Positions 25,209 through 33,403 of a stretch of 64,000 bases of DNA are shown piece after piece. Source of the DNA: G965222335 sp965222335 (lineage in GTDB: Bacteria > Pseudomonadota > Gammaproteobacteria > Pseudomonadales > Halieaceae); assembly GCA_965222335.1 (NCBI GenBank), contig OZ244944.1:3658001-3722000 (forward strand), given 5' to 3'. The position numbers were made by a program, and so were the translations under genes. Position 1 is the stretch's first letter. Each line of letters begins with the position of its first letter. The notes beneath the pieces were generated by a model, which ran no database searches, was not told the DNA's origin, and saw only the letters and a program-made list of their open reading frames with translations.

Positions 25209-26393
25209 ATGTCTACACCCATCTACCTCGATTACCTGGCCACTACGCCGGTCGATCCGCGGGTGGCAGAAAAACTGGCGCAGTGCCTTACCCTGGACGG
25301 CAACTTCGGCAATCCCGCCTCGCGCTCTCACATGATCGGCTGGCGCGCCGAGGCCGCAGTCGAAGAGGCCCGGGGAGAGGTGGCGGACCTGTTGGGTGCC
25401 GACCCCCGGGAAATTGTGTGGACCTCCGGTGCCACGGAAGCGGACAACCTGGCGATAAAGGGGGTGGCCCACTGGCATCGTGGTCGCGGGCGTCACATCG
25501 TCACCTCGGCGATCGAGCACAAGGCCGTGCTGGACACCTGCGCCCACCTCGAAACCCAGGGTTTCGAGGTAACCTACCTGACCCCGGATGCCCGCGGCAG
25601 CATTACCGCCGCGGCGGTGGCGGATGCCCTGCGCGAGGACACGGTGCTGGTCAGCGTGATGCATGCCAACAACGAGATCGGCACGATCAACGATATCGAG
25701 GCTATTGCCGCCGTGACCCGGGAGGCCGGTGTGCTGTTGCACGTGGACGCGGCCCAGAGCGCGGGCAAGATCCCGATCGACCTGCAGCGTGCCCCGGTGG
25801 ACCTGATGTCACTGTCAGCCCACAAGTTTTACGGGCCCAAGGGCATTGGCGCCCTGTATGTGCGGCGGATGCCGCGGGTTCGCCTGGAGGCGCAGATTCA
25901 CGGTGGCGGTCATGAGCGCGGCATGCGCTCGGGTACCTTGCCCACCCACCAGATTGTCGCCATGGGCGAGGCGGCGCGGATTGCCCGCGAGGAGATGTCC
26001 GCGGAAGCCGCCCGCGTCCGCGAGCTGCGGGAGCGCTTCTGGCAGGGCCTGGCCGTGCTGGAAGGGGTGCAGCTCAACGGTCATCCCGACGCGCGCCTGC
26101 CCGGGGCGATCAATCTCGCCTTTGCGGGCGTGGACGGTGAATCGCTGCTGATGTCCCTGCGCGAGCTGGCGGTGTCCAGCGGTTCGGCCTGTACCTCGGC
26201 GAGCGTGGAGCCGTCCTACGTGTTACGGGCCCTGGGTCTCGGCGATGAGCTGGCACACAGCTCCCTGCGTTTCAGCTTCGGCCGGTTTTCCACCGCCGAA
26301 GACGCCGACCTTGCAGCGGCGGCAGTGGTCAGGAGCGTCACCGCACTGCGCAGCACCGGGGCCGCGGCTCCCGGGATTTCAAACCAGGCCTAG
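25209..26393 (+). CDS. iscS: cysteine desulfurase IscS (without neighbouring isc genes)
   Basis: PLP enzyme releasing sulfur from cysteine as a persulfide for Fe-S clusters and tRNA thiolation. 394 aa. The PLP Lys is residue 206 in SLSAHKFYGPKG and the active Cys is residue 328 in SSGSACTSASVEP, the same numbers as in E. coli IscS, so the body is colinear and typically IscS. The C-terminus differs: it ends RSTGAAAPGISNQA and lacks the EWAHH-type tail that contacts IscU in E. coli. The genes normally around it (iscR before; iscU, iscA, hscB, hscA, fdx after) are absent. The next gene is ndk. Confidence 0.95.
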   Translation: MSTPIYLDYLATTPVDPRVAEKLAQCLTLDGNFGNPASRSHMIGWRAEAAVEEARGEVADLLGADPREIVWTSGATEADNLAIKGVAHWHRGRGRHIVTSAIEHKAVLDTCAHLETQGFEVTYLTPDARGSITAAAVADALREDTVLVSVMHANNEIGTINDIEAIAAVTREAGVLLHVDAAQSAGKIPIDLQRAPVDLMSLSAHKFYGPKGIGALYVRRMPRVRLEAQIHGGGHERGMRSGTLPTHQIVAMGEAARIAREEMSAEAARVRELRERFWQGLAVLEGVQLNGHPDARLPGAINLAFAGVDGESLLMSLRELAVSSGSACTSASVEPSYVLRALGLGDELAHSSLRFSFGRFSTAEDADLAAAAVVRSVTALRSTGAAAPGISNQA

Positions 26394-26499
26394 CCGCCCC
26401 GGGGCCCCCGGACCCTGTGAAATTGTCGCTTTTCAGGTGTCTCGCGCATAAGCCACTGATTTGCTTGCAAAAGAATCTTTCTCCCGGGGGCGCGCCGGG

Positions 26500-26528
26500 A
26501 TGAAACCGACGGCCAAAATCCGTATAAT
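26500..26528 (+). promoter_or_regulatory. ndk operon promoter
   Basis: ATGAAA (26500-26505, weak -35), 17-bp spacer, perfect TATAAT (26523-26528), about 95 bp before ndk in a 230-bp gap after iscS. It may drive the long ndk-to-der gene series. Confidence 0.5.
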
Positions 26529-26623
26529 CGCGCGACTTTAACCGCGCCCCGGAAAAACCCCCGGGTTTGATCCCATGCCCGCAAGGCCACGGCGCCCCTT
26601 TGATTGTAACTGGAGATAGTTTC

Positions 26624-27052
26624 ATGGCAGTTCAACGCACGCTTTCCATCGTCAAGCCGGACGCCGTCGGCAAGAATGTTATTGGACAGATTTATTCGCG
26701 CTTCGAGGAGGCGGGCCTGCAAATCGTGGCTGCCCGCATGCTGCACCTGAGCGAGGAGGTCGCCGGTGGTTTTTACGCAGAACACCGGGAGCGCCCGTTT
26801 TTCCCCGCCCTGATCGAATTCATGACTTCCGGTCCGGTGGTGGTGCAGGTCCTGGAAGGCGAGGACGCAATCGCCAGGAACCGCCAGCTGATGGGCGCCA
26901 CCAACCCCAAGGAAGCCGAGGCGGGCACGATTCGCGCGGACTTTGCCGAGTCGATCGATGCCAACGCGGTACACGGTTCTGATTCCGAGGCCTCGGCGGC
27001 CCGGGAAATCGCCTACTTCTTCGCTGCCAGCGACATCTGCGCGCGCGCCTGA
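26624..27052 (+). CDS. ndk: nucleoside diphosphate kinase
   Basis: Balances nucleoside triphosphate pools by ping-pong phosphate transfer through a phospho-His. 142 aa (143 in E. coli). It opens AVQRTLSIVKPDAVGKN, contains NRQLMGATNPKEA, and carries the catalytic His in NAVHGSDSEASA. The start at ATG 26624 has TGGAGAT upstream. It is the first gene of the conserved ndk-rlmN-pilF-ispG-hisS-yfgM-bamB-der series, 20 bp before rlmN. Confidence 0.97.
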   Translation: MAVQRTLSIVKPDAVGKNVIGQIYSRFEEAGLQIVAARMLHLSEEVAGGFYAEHRERPFFPALIEFMTSGPVVVQVLEGEDAIARNRQLMGATNPKEAEAGTIRADFAESIDANAVHGSDSEASAAREIAYFFAASDICARA

Positions 27053-27072
27053 AGAAGGTTGCCGGAGAAACC

Positions 27073-28218
27073 ATGACCAACACCATTGCCAGCAGCGAGG
27101 ACACCCCCCGGGTGAACCTGATGGGCCTGACCCGGGCCCAGCTGGAACAGTTTTTCCTCGACCACGGGGAGAAGAAGTTCCGCGCGCAGCAGGTGATGAA
27201 GTGGATTCACCACGCCGGCGTCATCGACATCGACCAGATGTCGAACCTGGGCAAGGCACTGCGCGAGAAGTTGCAGCGGATTGCCGAGGTGCGGCCGCCC
27301 GAGCCGGTCAGCCAGCACGACTCCAGCGATGGCACGCGCAAGTGGGCGGTGCGCGTGGATGGCGGTGGCCTGGTAGAGACCGTGCTGATTCCCGAAGGCA
27401 CGCGCGCCACCCTGTGCGTGTCCTCCCAGGTGGGTTGCAGCCTCGACTGCAGCTTCTGCTCTACCGGCAAGCAGGGTTTCCAGAGCGACCTGAGCGCTGC
27501 GGAGATCATTGGCCAGGTGTGGCTGGCGATCAAATCCTACGACGCCTTCCAGTCCGGCAAGGGCCGCGTGGTCACCAACGTGGTGATGATGGGCATGGGC
27601 GAGCCGCTGATGAACTTTGACAACGTGGTTGCCTCCATGGACCTGATGATGGACGACCTCGCCTATGGCATCTCCAAGCGCCGGGTGACCCTCAGTACCT
27701 CGGGTGTGGTGCCGGCGCTGGATCGCCTGGCCGAGGTCAGCGAGGCTTCGCTGGCGGTGTCCCTGCACGCGCCCAACGATGCGCTGCGCAACCAGCTGGT
27801 GCCGATCAATCGCAAGTACCCCATCGCCAGGTTGCTGGAGAGCTGCCGCAATTATATTAACGCCCAGGCCGACAGCAAGCGGGTGGTGACGGTGGAGTAC
27901 ACCCTGATTGCCGGGGTCAACGACCAGCCCGAGCATGCCCGGGAACTGGCTGTGTTGCTGCAGGACTTCCCCTGCAAGATCAACCTGATTCCCTTCAACA
28001 CCTTCGCCCAGTCGGATTACCAGCGTCCCTCGGGTAACGCGGTGTCCCGCTTCTGGCAAGTGCTGGTGGATGCAGGCTATATTGTGACTGTCAGAACCAC
28101 GCGGGGCGACGACATCGATGCCGCCTGCGGCCAGCTGGTTGGCCAGGTGGTGGATCGTACGCGCCGCAGTGAGCGGTATCGCAACCTGGCCCAGGACCGG
28201 GCGACCACAGCGGGGTAG
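27073..28218 (+). CDS. rlmN: dual-specificity rRNA/tRNA adenine-C2 methyltransferase RlmN
   Basis: Radical-SAM methylase acting on A2503 of 23S rRNA and A37 of some tRNAs. 381 aa. The N-terminal helical RNA-binding domain begins RVNLMGLTRAQLEQFF. The 4Fe-4S/SAM motif is CSLDCSFC, the GMGEPLMNFDNV loop follows, and the mechanistic Cys near the end is in TTRGDDIDAACGQL. Lengths and order match E. coli. Confidence 0.96.
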   Translation: MTNTIASSEDTPRVNLMGLTRAQLEQFFLDHGEKKFRAQQVMKWIHHAGVIDIDQMSNLGKALREKLQRIAEVRPPEPVSQHDSSDGTRKWAVRVDGGGLVETVLIPEGTRATLCVSSQVGCSLDCSFCSTGKQGFQSDLSAAEIIGQVWLAIKSYDAFQSGKGRVVTNVVMMGMGEPLMNFDNVVASMDLMMDDLAYGISKRRVTLSTSGVVPALDRLAEVSEASLAVSLHAPNDALRNQLVPINRKYPIARLLESCRNYINAQADSKRVVTVEYTLIAGVNDQPEHARELAVLLQDFPCKINLIPFNTFAQSDYQRPSGNAVSRFWQVLVDAGYIVTVRTTRGDDIDAACGQLVGQVVDRTRRSERYRNLAQDRATTAG

Positions 28219-28224
28219 GCAGTT

Positions 28225-29016
28225 TTGCGTCTTCTTAATTGGCAATCGGTCGGCTTCAGTCGCTGCGCTCTGGCCCTGGTCTTGCTGACGCTGTCGGCCT
28301 GCGTGACCCAGACCGAGACCGTGTTCACCGACCCGCCGTCGCCGCAGGAAGCGCTGGAGCAGCGCGTGAGCCTGGCTCGCCAGTATATCGGTGAGGGCAA
28401 CTGGGAGGATGCCAAGCGCAACCTGAAGCAGGCCGCGCGCATCGACGACAACAACGCCGAGGTCGCCGAGGCCTTTGCCCTGGTTTACCAGAGTACCGGC
28501 GAGGAGGAACTCGCCGAGGAAAACTTCAAGAAGGCCATTCGCCTGGATCGCGGATTCTCCCGGGCGCGCAACAACTATGCGGCCTTCCTGTTTTCCCAGG
28601 CGCGTTACGATGAGGCAGAAGCGCAGCTGGAGTCAGTGGTCAAGGACCCGCTCTACGAGGCGCGCCCCCAGGCCTTCGTCAACCTGGGCCTGTGCCGTCT
28701 GCAGCTGGATAAACCGGGTGCCGCGGAGGAGGCCTTCGTGCGGGCCCTGTCCATGGAGCGGCGCAACCGCACGGCGCTGCTTGAGACCGCGCGCCTGCGC
28801 TACGAGGCCGGTGATTACCCCGCCGCGCGGGAATACTATGACGGCTACCGCGCGGTGGTACGCCAGCAGTCCCCACGCGGCCTGTGGCTGGGTATCCAGC
28901 TGGCACAGCAAAGCGGTGACCGGGATGCCGAGGGCAGCTACGCCCTGGCCCTGGCCAACCTCTACCCGAATTCTGCAGAATACCAGGCTTACCAGGACGG
29001 CCTGGTGGATGACTAA
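28225..29016 (+). CDS. pilF: type IV pilus biogenesis/stability lipoprotein PilF (PilW)
   Basis: Pilotin-like outer-membrane lipoprotein that helps the PilQ secretin assemble. 263 aa from the TTG at 28225, the only start giving a full lipoprotein signal (ALALVLLTLSACVTQ, lipidated Cys). The mature part is a run of TPR repeats (about residues 45-220). It sits between rlmN and ispG in the expected order, 6 bp after rlmN. RodZ, normally the next gene, is missing. Confidence 0.88.
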   Translation: MRLLNWQSVGFSRCALALVLLTLSACVTQTETVFTDPPSPQEALEQRVSLARQYIGEGNWEDAKRNLKQAARIDDNNAEVAEAFALVYQSTGEEELAEENFKKAIRLDRGFSRARNNYAAFLFSQARYDEAEAQLESVVKDPLYEARPQAFVNLGLCRLQLDKPGAAEEAFVRALSMERRNRTALLETARLRYEAGDYPAAREYYDGYRAVVRQQSPRGLWLGIQLAQQSGDRDAEGSYALALANLYPNSAEYQAYQDGLVDD

Positions 29017-29058
29017 CGTGCCACACGGGCACGCATCGACCGTGGCAGAGAGGCTTTT

Positions 29059-30189
29059 ATGAACCAACAGTCCCCGATTCAGCGCCGCGTCAGCCGCCAG
29101 ATTCATGTGGGCAACGTTGCCGTGGGCGGCGATGCCCCGATCAGCGTGCAGAGCATGACCAATACCGAGACCTGTGATGTCGCCGCCACGGTGGCCCAGG
29201 TCAAGGCGATCCAGGACGCCGGCGCCGATATCGTGCGCGTATCGGTGCCGAGCATGGACGCGGCCGAGGCCTTCCGCCAGATCCGCGCCCAGGTCGATGT
29301 GCCCCTGGTGGCAGACATCCATTTCGACCACAAGATTGCCCTCAAGGTAGCCGAGTACGGTGTCGACTGCCTGCGCATCAATCCCGGCAATATAGGGCGC
29401 GACGACAAGGTGCGTGAGGTGATCGACAGCGCCCGGGACAAGGGCATCCCGATTCGCATCGGGGTGAATGCGGGCTCCCTGGGCAAGGACCTGCAGCGCA
29501 AGTACGGCGAGCCAACCGCGGCCGCGCTGGTGGAATCGGCGCTGCGGCACGTGGATATCCTGGACAAGTTCAACTACCCGGATTTCAAGGTCAGCGTGAA
29601 GGCCTCCGAGGTTTTTATGGCGGTAGAGGCCTACCGCCTGCTGGCGGCCCAGATCGAACAGCCCCTGCACCTGGGCATTACCGAGGCGGGCGGGCTGCGG
29701 GGCGGCACGGTCAAGTCCGCGGTGGGTCTGGGCATGCTGCTGATGGACGGGATCGGCGACACCATCCGTATCTCACTGGCGGCGGATCCGGTGGAGGAGG
29801 TCAAGGTCGGCTTCGAGATTCTCAAGAGCCTGAAGCTGCGCACCAACGGGATTAATTTTATCGCCTGCCCCAGCTGCTCGCGCCAGAACTTCGACGTCAT
29901 CGGCACCATGAACCAGCTCGAGCAGCGGCTCGAGGATGTGCGCACGCCCATGGATGTCGCCGTGATCGGCTGCATCGTGAACGGACCGGGGGAAGCCCGC
30001 GAGGCCGATGTGGGCCTGACCGGCGCGAGCCCCAGCAACCTGATTTACATCAACGGCGAGCCCGATCACAAGGTCAGCAACCTGTCCTTTATCGATCACC
30101 TGGAGCAGGTGATCCGTTCCCGGGCCGACGACCTGGAGCGTGAGCGCGCCCGGCAGGCAGACGACCTGATCCTCAAAACCCCGGGTTGA
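29059..30189 (+). CDS. ispG: 4-hydroxy-3-methylbut-2-en-1-yl diphosphate synthase IspG (GcpE)
   Basis: Penultimate enzyme of the MEP isoprenoid pathway, a [4Fe-4S] reductase converting MEcPP to HMBPP. 376 aa (372 in E. coli). The N-terminal TIM-barrel starts at VGGDAPISVQSMTNT. The three cluster Cys are in FIACPSCSRQN (two) and VAVIGCIVNGPGEA (one). It begins 42 bp after pilF with no rodZ between. It is one of the Fe-S clients in a locus that has lost the Isc scaffold genes. Confidence 0.97.
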   Translation: MNQQSPIQRRVSRQIHVGNVAVGGDAPISVQSMTNTETCDVAATVAQVKAIQDAGADIVRVSVPSMDAAEAFRQIRAQVDVPLVADIHFDHKIALKVAEYGVDCLRINPGNIGRDDKVREVIDSARDKGIPIRIGVNAGSLGKDLQRKYGEPTAAALVESALRHVDILDKFNYPDFKVSVKASEVFMAVEAYRLLAAQIEQPLHLGITEAGGLRGGTVKSAVGLGMLLMDGIGDTIRISLAADPVEEVKVGFEILKSLKLRTNGINFIACPSCSRQNFDVIGTMNQLEQRLEDVRTPMDVAVIGCIVNGPGEAREADVGLTGASPSNLIYINGEPDHKVSNLSFIDHLEQVIRSRADDLERERARQADDLILKTPG

Positions 30190-30214
30190 GCACCGATTTT
30201 CAGCAGGAGAAGCA

Positions 30215-31492
30215 GTGACTAACTTACGTGCCATTCGGGGGATGAACGACATCCTCCCGGAGGAAAGCCTGTCCTGGCAGTTCCTGGAGGACACCGTGCG
30301 GCGCCTCCTCGAGAGCTATGGCTATGGGGAGATTCGCCTGCCGGTCGTGGAGCACACGGAGTTGTTCAAGCGCTCCATCGGCGAGGTGACCGACATCGTC
30401 GAGAAAGAAATGTACAGCTTCGATGACCGCAACGGCGAGAGCCTGACCCTGCGCCCGGAGGGTACCGCCGGCTGTGTGCGCGCAGCGATCCAGCAGGGAC
30501 TGCTGAGCAGCGTGCAGCGGTTGTGGTACAGCGGCCCGATGTTTCGTTACGAGCGTCCGCAGAAGGGTCGCCAGCGCCAGTTTCACCAGGTGGGTGTGGA
30601 AGTGTTCGGTATTGCCACTCCGGATATCGACGCCGAGCTGATCCTGCTTTCCGCCCGCCTGTGGCGCGCCCTGGGGATTGCCAACGATGTCACCCTGGAG
30701 TTGAATTCCATTGGCAACACCGCCTCCCGCGCGGCCTACCGCGAGGCGCTGGTGGCCTACCTGCGGGAGCGCCGCGAGCAACTGGACGAGGACAGCCAGC
30801 GGCGCCTGGAAAGCAACCCCCTGCGCATCCTGGACAGCAAGAACCCACAGACCCAGGCCCTGCTGGATGACGCGCCGGAGCTGGCGGATTACCTGGACGA
30901 GGAGTCGGTCGCGGATTTCGCCAGGCTGTGCAAGCTGCTGGATACGGCGGGGCAGCCCTATCGCGTCAACCAGCGGCTGGTGCGCGGGCTGGACTATTAC
31001 AACAAGACCGTGTTTGAGTGGGTCACCGAGCGCCTCGGTGCCCAGGGTACCCTCTGCGCTGGCGGTCGCTATGACGGCCTGGTAGAGCAGCTTGGCGGCA
31101 AGGCGACACCCGGGATCGGTTTTGCCATGGGCATGGAACGCCTGGTGTTACTGCTGTCAGAAACGGGGTCCCGACTGCCCGCCGGTCATGCCGATATCTA
31201 CGTGGTGGCGGTGGGAGATGTCCCGGCAGCGACGGCGCTTTCCGTGGTAGAAAAGCTGCGTGATGAGTTCCCCGACCATCGCATCGTGATGCACGCCGGC
31301 GGAGGCAGCTTCAGGAGCCAGATGAAGCGCGCCGACAAGAGCGGCGCGCGCCTGGCGTTGATCTGGGGTGAAGACGAGCTGCGTGCCGGTGGCTGTACCC
31401 TGAAGTCCCTGCGCGAACGGGCTGTGCAGGAGACCGTGCCGGTAGACCAGTTGGTTACCGCAATTAACGCCGCCCTGACGCGGCAGGCTTAA
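30215..31492 (+). CDS. hisS: histidyl-tRNA synthetase
   Basis: Class IIa aminoacyl-tRNA synthetase. 425 aa (424 in E. coli). Motif 2 region GPMFRYERPQKGRQRQFHQ, the ATP/His loop LRPEGTAGCVRA, the histidine-specific motif RGLDYYNKTVFEW and motif 3 GIGFAMGMERLVL are all present. The C-terminal anticodon-binding domain begins near DIYVVAVGD. Start ATG-type codon at 30215 (GTG) with AGGAGAAG upstream. Confidence 0.97.
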   Translation: MTNLRAIRGMNDILPEESLSWQFLEDTVRRLLESYGYGEIRLPVVEHTELFKRSIGEVTDIVEKEMYSFDDRNGESLTLRPEGTAGCVRAAIQQGLLSSVQRLWYSGPMFRYERPQKGRQRQFHQVGVEVFGIATPDIDAELILLSARLWRALGIANDVTLELNSIGNTASRAAYREALVAYLRERREQLDEDSQRRLESNPLRILDSKNPQTQALLDDAPELADYLDEESVADFARLCKLLDTAGQPYRVNQRLVRGLDYYNKTVFEWVTERLGAQGTLCAGGRYDGLVEQLGGKATPGIGFAMGMERLVLLLSETGSRLPAGHADIYVVAVGDVPAATALSVVEKLRDEFPDHRIVMHAGGGSFRSQMKRADKSGARLALIWGEDELRAGGCTLKSLRERAVQETVPVDQLVTAINAALTRQA

Positions 31493-31509
31493 ACCAGTAA
31501 GGAAGTTAC

Positions 31510-32217
31510 GTGGAAACATATCGTACAGAAGAAGAGCAGGTCGAAGCGCTGCGGCGCTGGTGGGACGAGAACGGTCGCTCGACCATCGTCGGTATTGTGC
31601 TGGCCCTGGTGGCGGCCTTTGGCTGGCAGGGCTGGCAGGACCATCGCCAGGGGCAGCGCGAGCAGGCCTCGGATCAGTACCAGCAGTTCCTGGAAGCCGC
31701 TGCAAGCGAAGAGCAGTCCATGGCCCAGCTGGGTGAGGTAGAGCGCCTCGCCGAAGGTCTCAAGGCCAGCTTTCCCGGCACCACCTACGCCCGCTTCGCT
31801 GCCCTGCATCTGGCGCGCCTGGCGGTGATCGACGGTGATCTGGCGCGCGCCGAGACGGAGCTGCGCTGGGTGCTGTCCGAGGCCGATGCCGGTAGTGACA
31901 TGGCGCTGATCGCGCAGCAGCGCCTTGCCCGCGTGCTGGCGGCGGCTGGCGATGTCGACCGGGCTCTGGAACTGCTGGCCTCACCCGGCGATGTCCCGCT
32001 GGCGGCCACCTACAGCCTGGCCCGCGGCGACGTGCTGCTGGAGGCCGGTCGGCGCGAGGAAGCGCGTGCGGCTTATCTCGAGGCGCAATCACTGGCGTCG
32101 CGCTATCCCGGCCAGGCCGGCCTGCAGAGCCTGCAGCAGAAACTGCGCCACCTGACGCCCAAGGCACCCGTAGAACTGCCCGCTGACCTTAACCGGGCCG
32201 CGGAGGCTAAGCCATGA
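31510..32217 (+). CDS. yfgM: YfgM-family membrane-anchored TPR protein
   Basis: Inner-membrane protein with a periplasmic TPR domain, an ancillary SecYEG/PpiD partner in E. coli. 235 aa from the GTG at 31510 (GGAAG upstream). The cytoplasmic start TEEEQVEALRRWWDENG leads into one transmembrane helix (STIVGIVLALVAAFGWQG, about 24-42), followed by helical repeats. It is about 30 residues longer than the E. coli protein at the C-terminus. It overlaps bamB by 4 bp. Confidence 0.9.
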   Translation: METYRTEEEQVEALRRWWDENGRSTIVGIVLALVAAFGWQGWQDHRQGQREQASDQYQQFLEAAASEEQSMAQLGEVERLAEGLKASFPGTTYARFAALHLARLAVIDGDLARAETELRWVLSEADAGSDMALIAQQRLARVLAAAGDVDRALELLASPGDVPLAATYSLARGDVLLEAGRREEARAAYLEAQSLASRYPGQAGLQSLQQKLRHLTPKAPVELPADLNRAAEAKP

Positions 32218-33398
32218 GGTCACGCTTCCTGCACTGGCTCGCGGCCGCGGGCATGGCCCTGTCCCTCGGCGCCTGTTCCACGGTGAGTGGCTGGTTCGAG
32301 ATGGACGACGACGAGGACCCCACCCAGCCGTTTGAACTGGAGGATATCGAGGAGTCGGTCGAGGTCGACCGCCTGTGGTCCACCGGTGTCGGCGACGGCC
32401 AGGGCGAGGGTCTCTACCGCATTCGCCCGGTTATCGATGGGGATACGATTTATGCCGCCTCCGCTGACGGCGAGATCCTGGCCCTGGATCGCAAAAGTGG
32501 TCGCAAGCGCTGGGATACAGAGCTGGAGACTTCCCTGTCCGGTGGCGTCGGGGCATACGAGAACAGCCTGTTTCTTGGCGGCAGCGACGGCTCGGTGATT
32601 CGCGTGGACGCGGGATCGGGCGAGGTGATCTGGACCGCACCGGTGAGCGGTGAGGTGCTGGCGGCACCCCAGGGAGATGGCCGCGTGGTGGTCGCCCAGA
32701 CCTACGACGGTAAGCTCACCGGGCTGGATTTCGCCGATGGCAGCAAGCTGTGGACCTACGACAGTAACGTGCCGGTGCTGACCCTGCGCGGCACCAGCAC
32801 ACCGATACTGCGCGACGGGGTGGTGTTTGCGGCGTTCGCCAACGGGCGGGTGCTGGCATTCCAGGCCACAACCGGCGCCGTGGGCTGGGAGGTTCGCGTG
32901 GCGATCTCCCAGGGCCGTTCCGAGATTGAGCGGATCGTGGATATCGACGGCAGCATGGAGCTGACGGACAGCGAACTGTACGCCGCCAGCTACCAGGGCC
33001 GCGTGGCGGCCATTGACGTCGGCAGCGGGCGCAAACTCTGGCAGCAGAATGTGTCTTCGTTTTCAGGCGTGTCGACAGGCTTTGGCAACGTCTATGTCAC
33101 CGACGAGGACGGCACCCTGACCGCCTACCTGCGCGGGGGCCAGGGCGTGCGCTGGACCCAGGGCGCCCTCGGCTACCGTGGCCTGTCGCGGCCGACACCG
33201 GTCAGTAGCTACGTGGCAGTGGCGGACTTCGAGGGGATCGTGCACCTGGTTTCCCAGGTGGATGGTTCCTTTGTCGGCCGCTTCAAGGCGGACGGCGACG
33301 GTGTACGTGCGGACATGCTCAGCGTGGGCAACATTCTCTACGTGTACGGCAACAGTGGCAGTCTCGCCGCCTACGAAATTACTCCCCTGGAGGAGTAA
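32214..33398 (+). CDS. bamB: outer membrane protein assembly factor BamB
   Basis: Lipoprotein of the BAM complex, an eight-bladed beta-propeller that binds BamA. 394 aa (392 in E. coli). The signal ends MALSLGACSTVSGW (lipidated Cys). Repeated PQQ-like blades are visible, for example DGEILALDRKSGRKRWDTEL and RVAAIDVGSGRKLWQQNVS. It is translationally coupled to yfgM and 5 bp before der, matching the conserved order. Confidence 0.95.
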   Translation: MRSRFLHWLAAAGMALSLGACSTVSGWFEMDDDEDPTQPFELEDIEESVEVDRLWSTGVGDGQGEGLYRIRPVIDGDTIYAASADGEILALDRKSGRKRWDTELETSLSGGVGAYENSLFLGGSDGSVIRVDAGSGEVIWTAPVSGEVLAAPQGDGRVVVAQTYDGKLTGLDFADGSKLWTYDSNVPVLTLRGTSTPILRDGVVFAAFANGRVLAFQATTGAVGWEVRVAISQGRSEIERIVDIDGSMELTDSELYAASYQGRVAAIDVGSGRKLWQQNVSSFSGVSTGFGNVYVTDEDGTLTAYLRGGQGVRWTQGALGYRGLSRPTPVSSYVAVADFEGIVHLVSQVDGSFVGRFKADGDGVRADMLSVGNILYVYGNSGSLAAYEITPLEE

Positions 33399-33403
33399 TC
33401 CCT

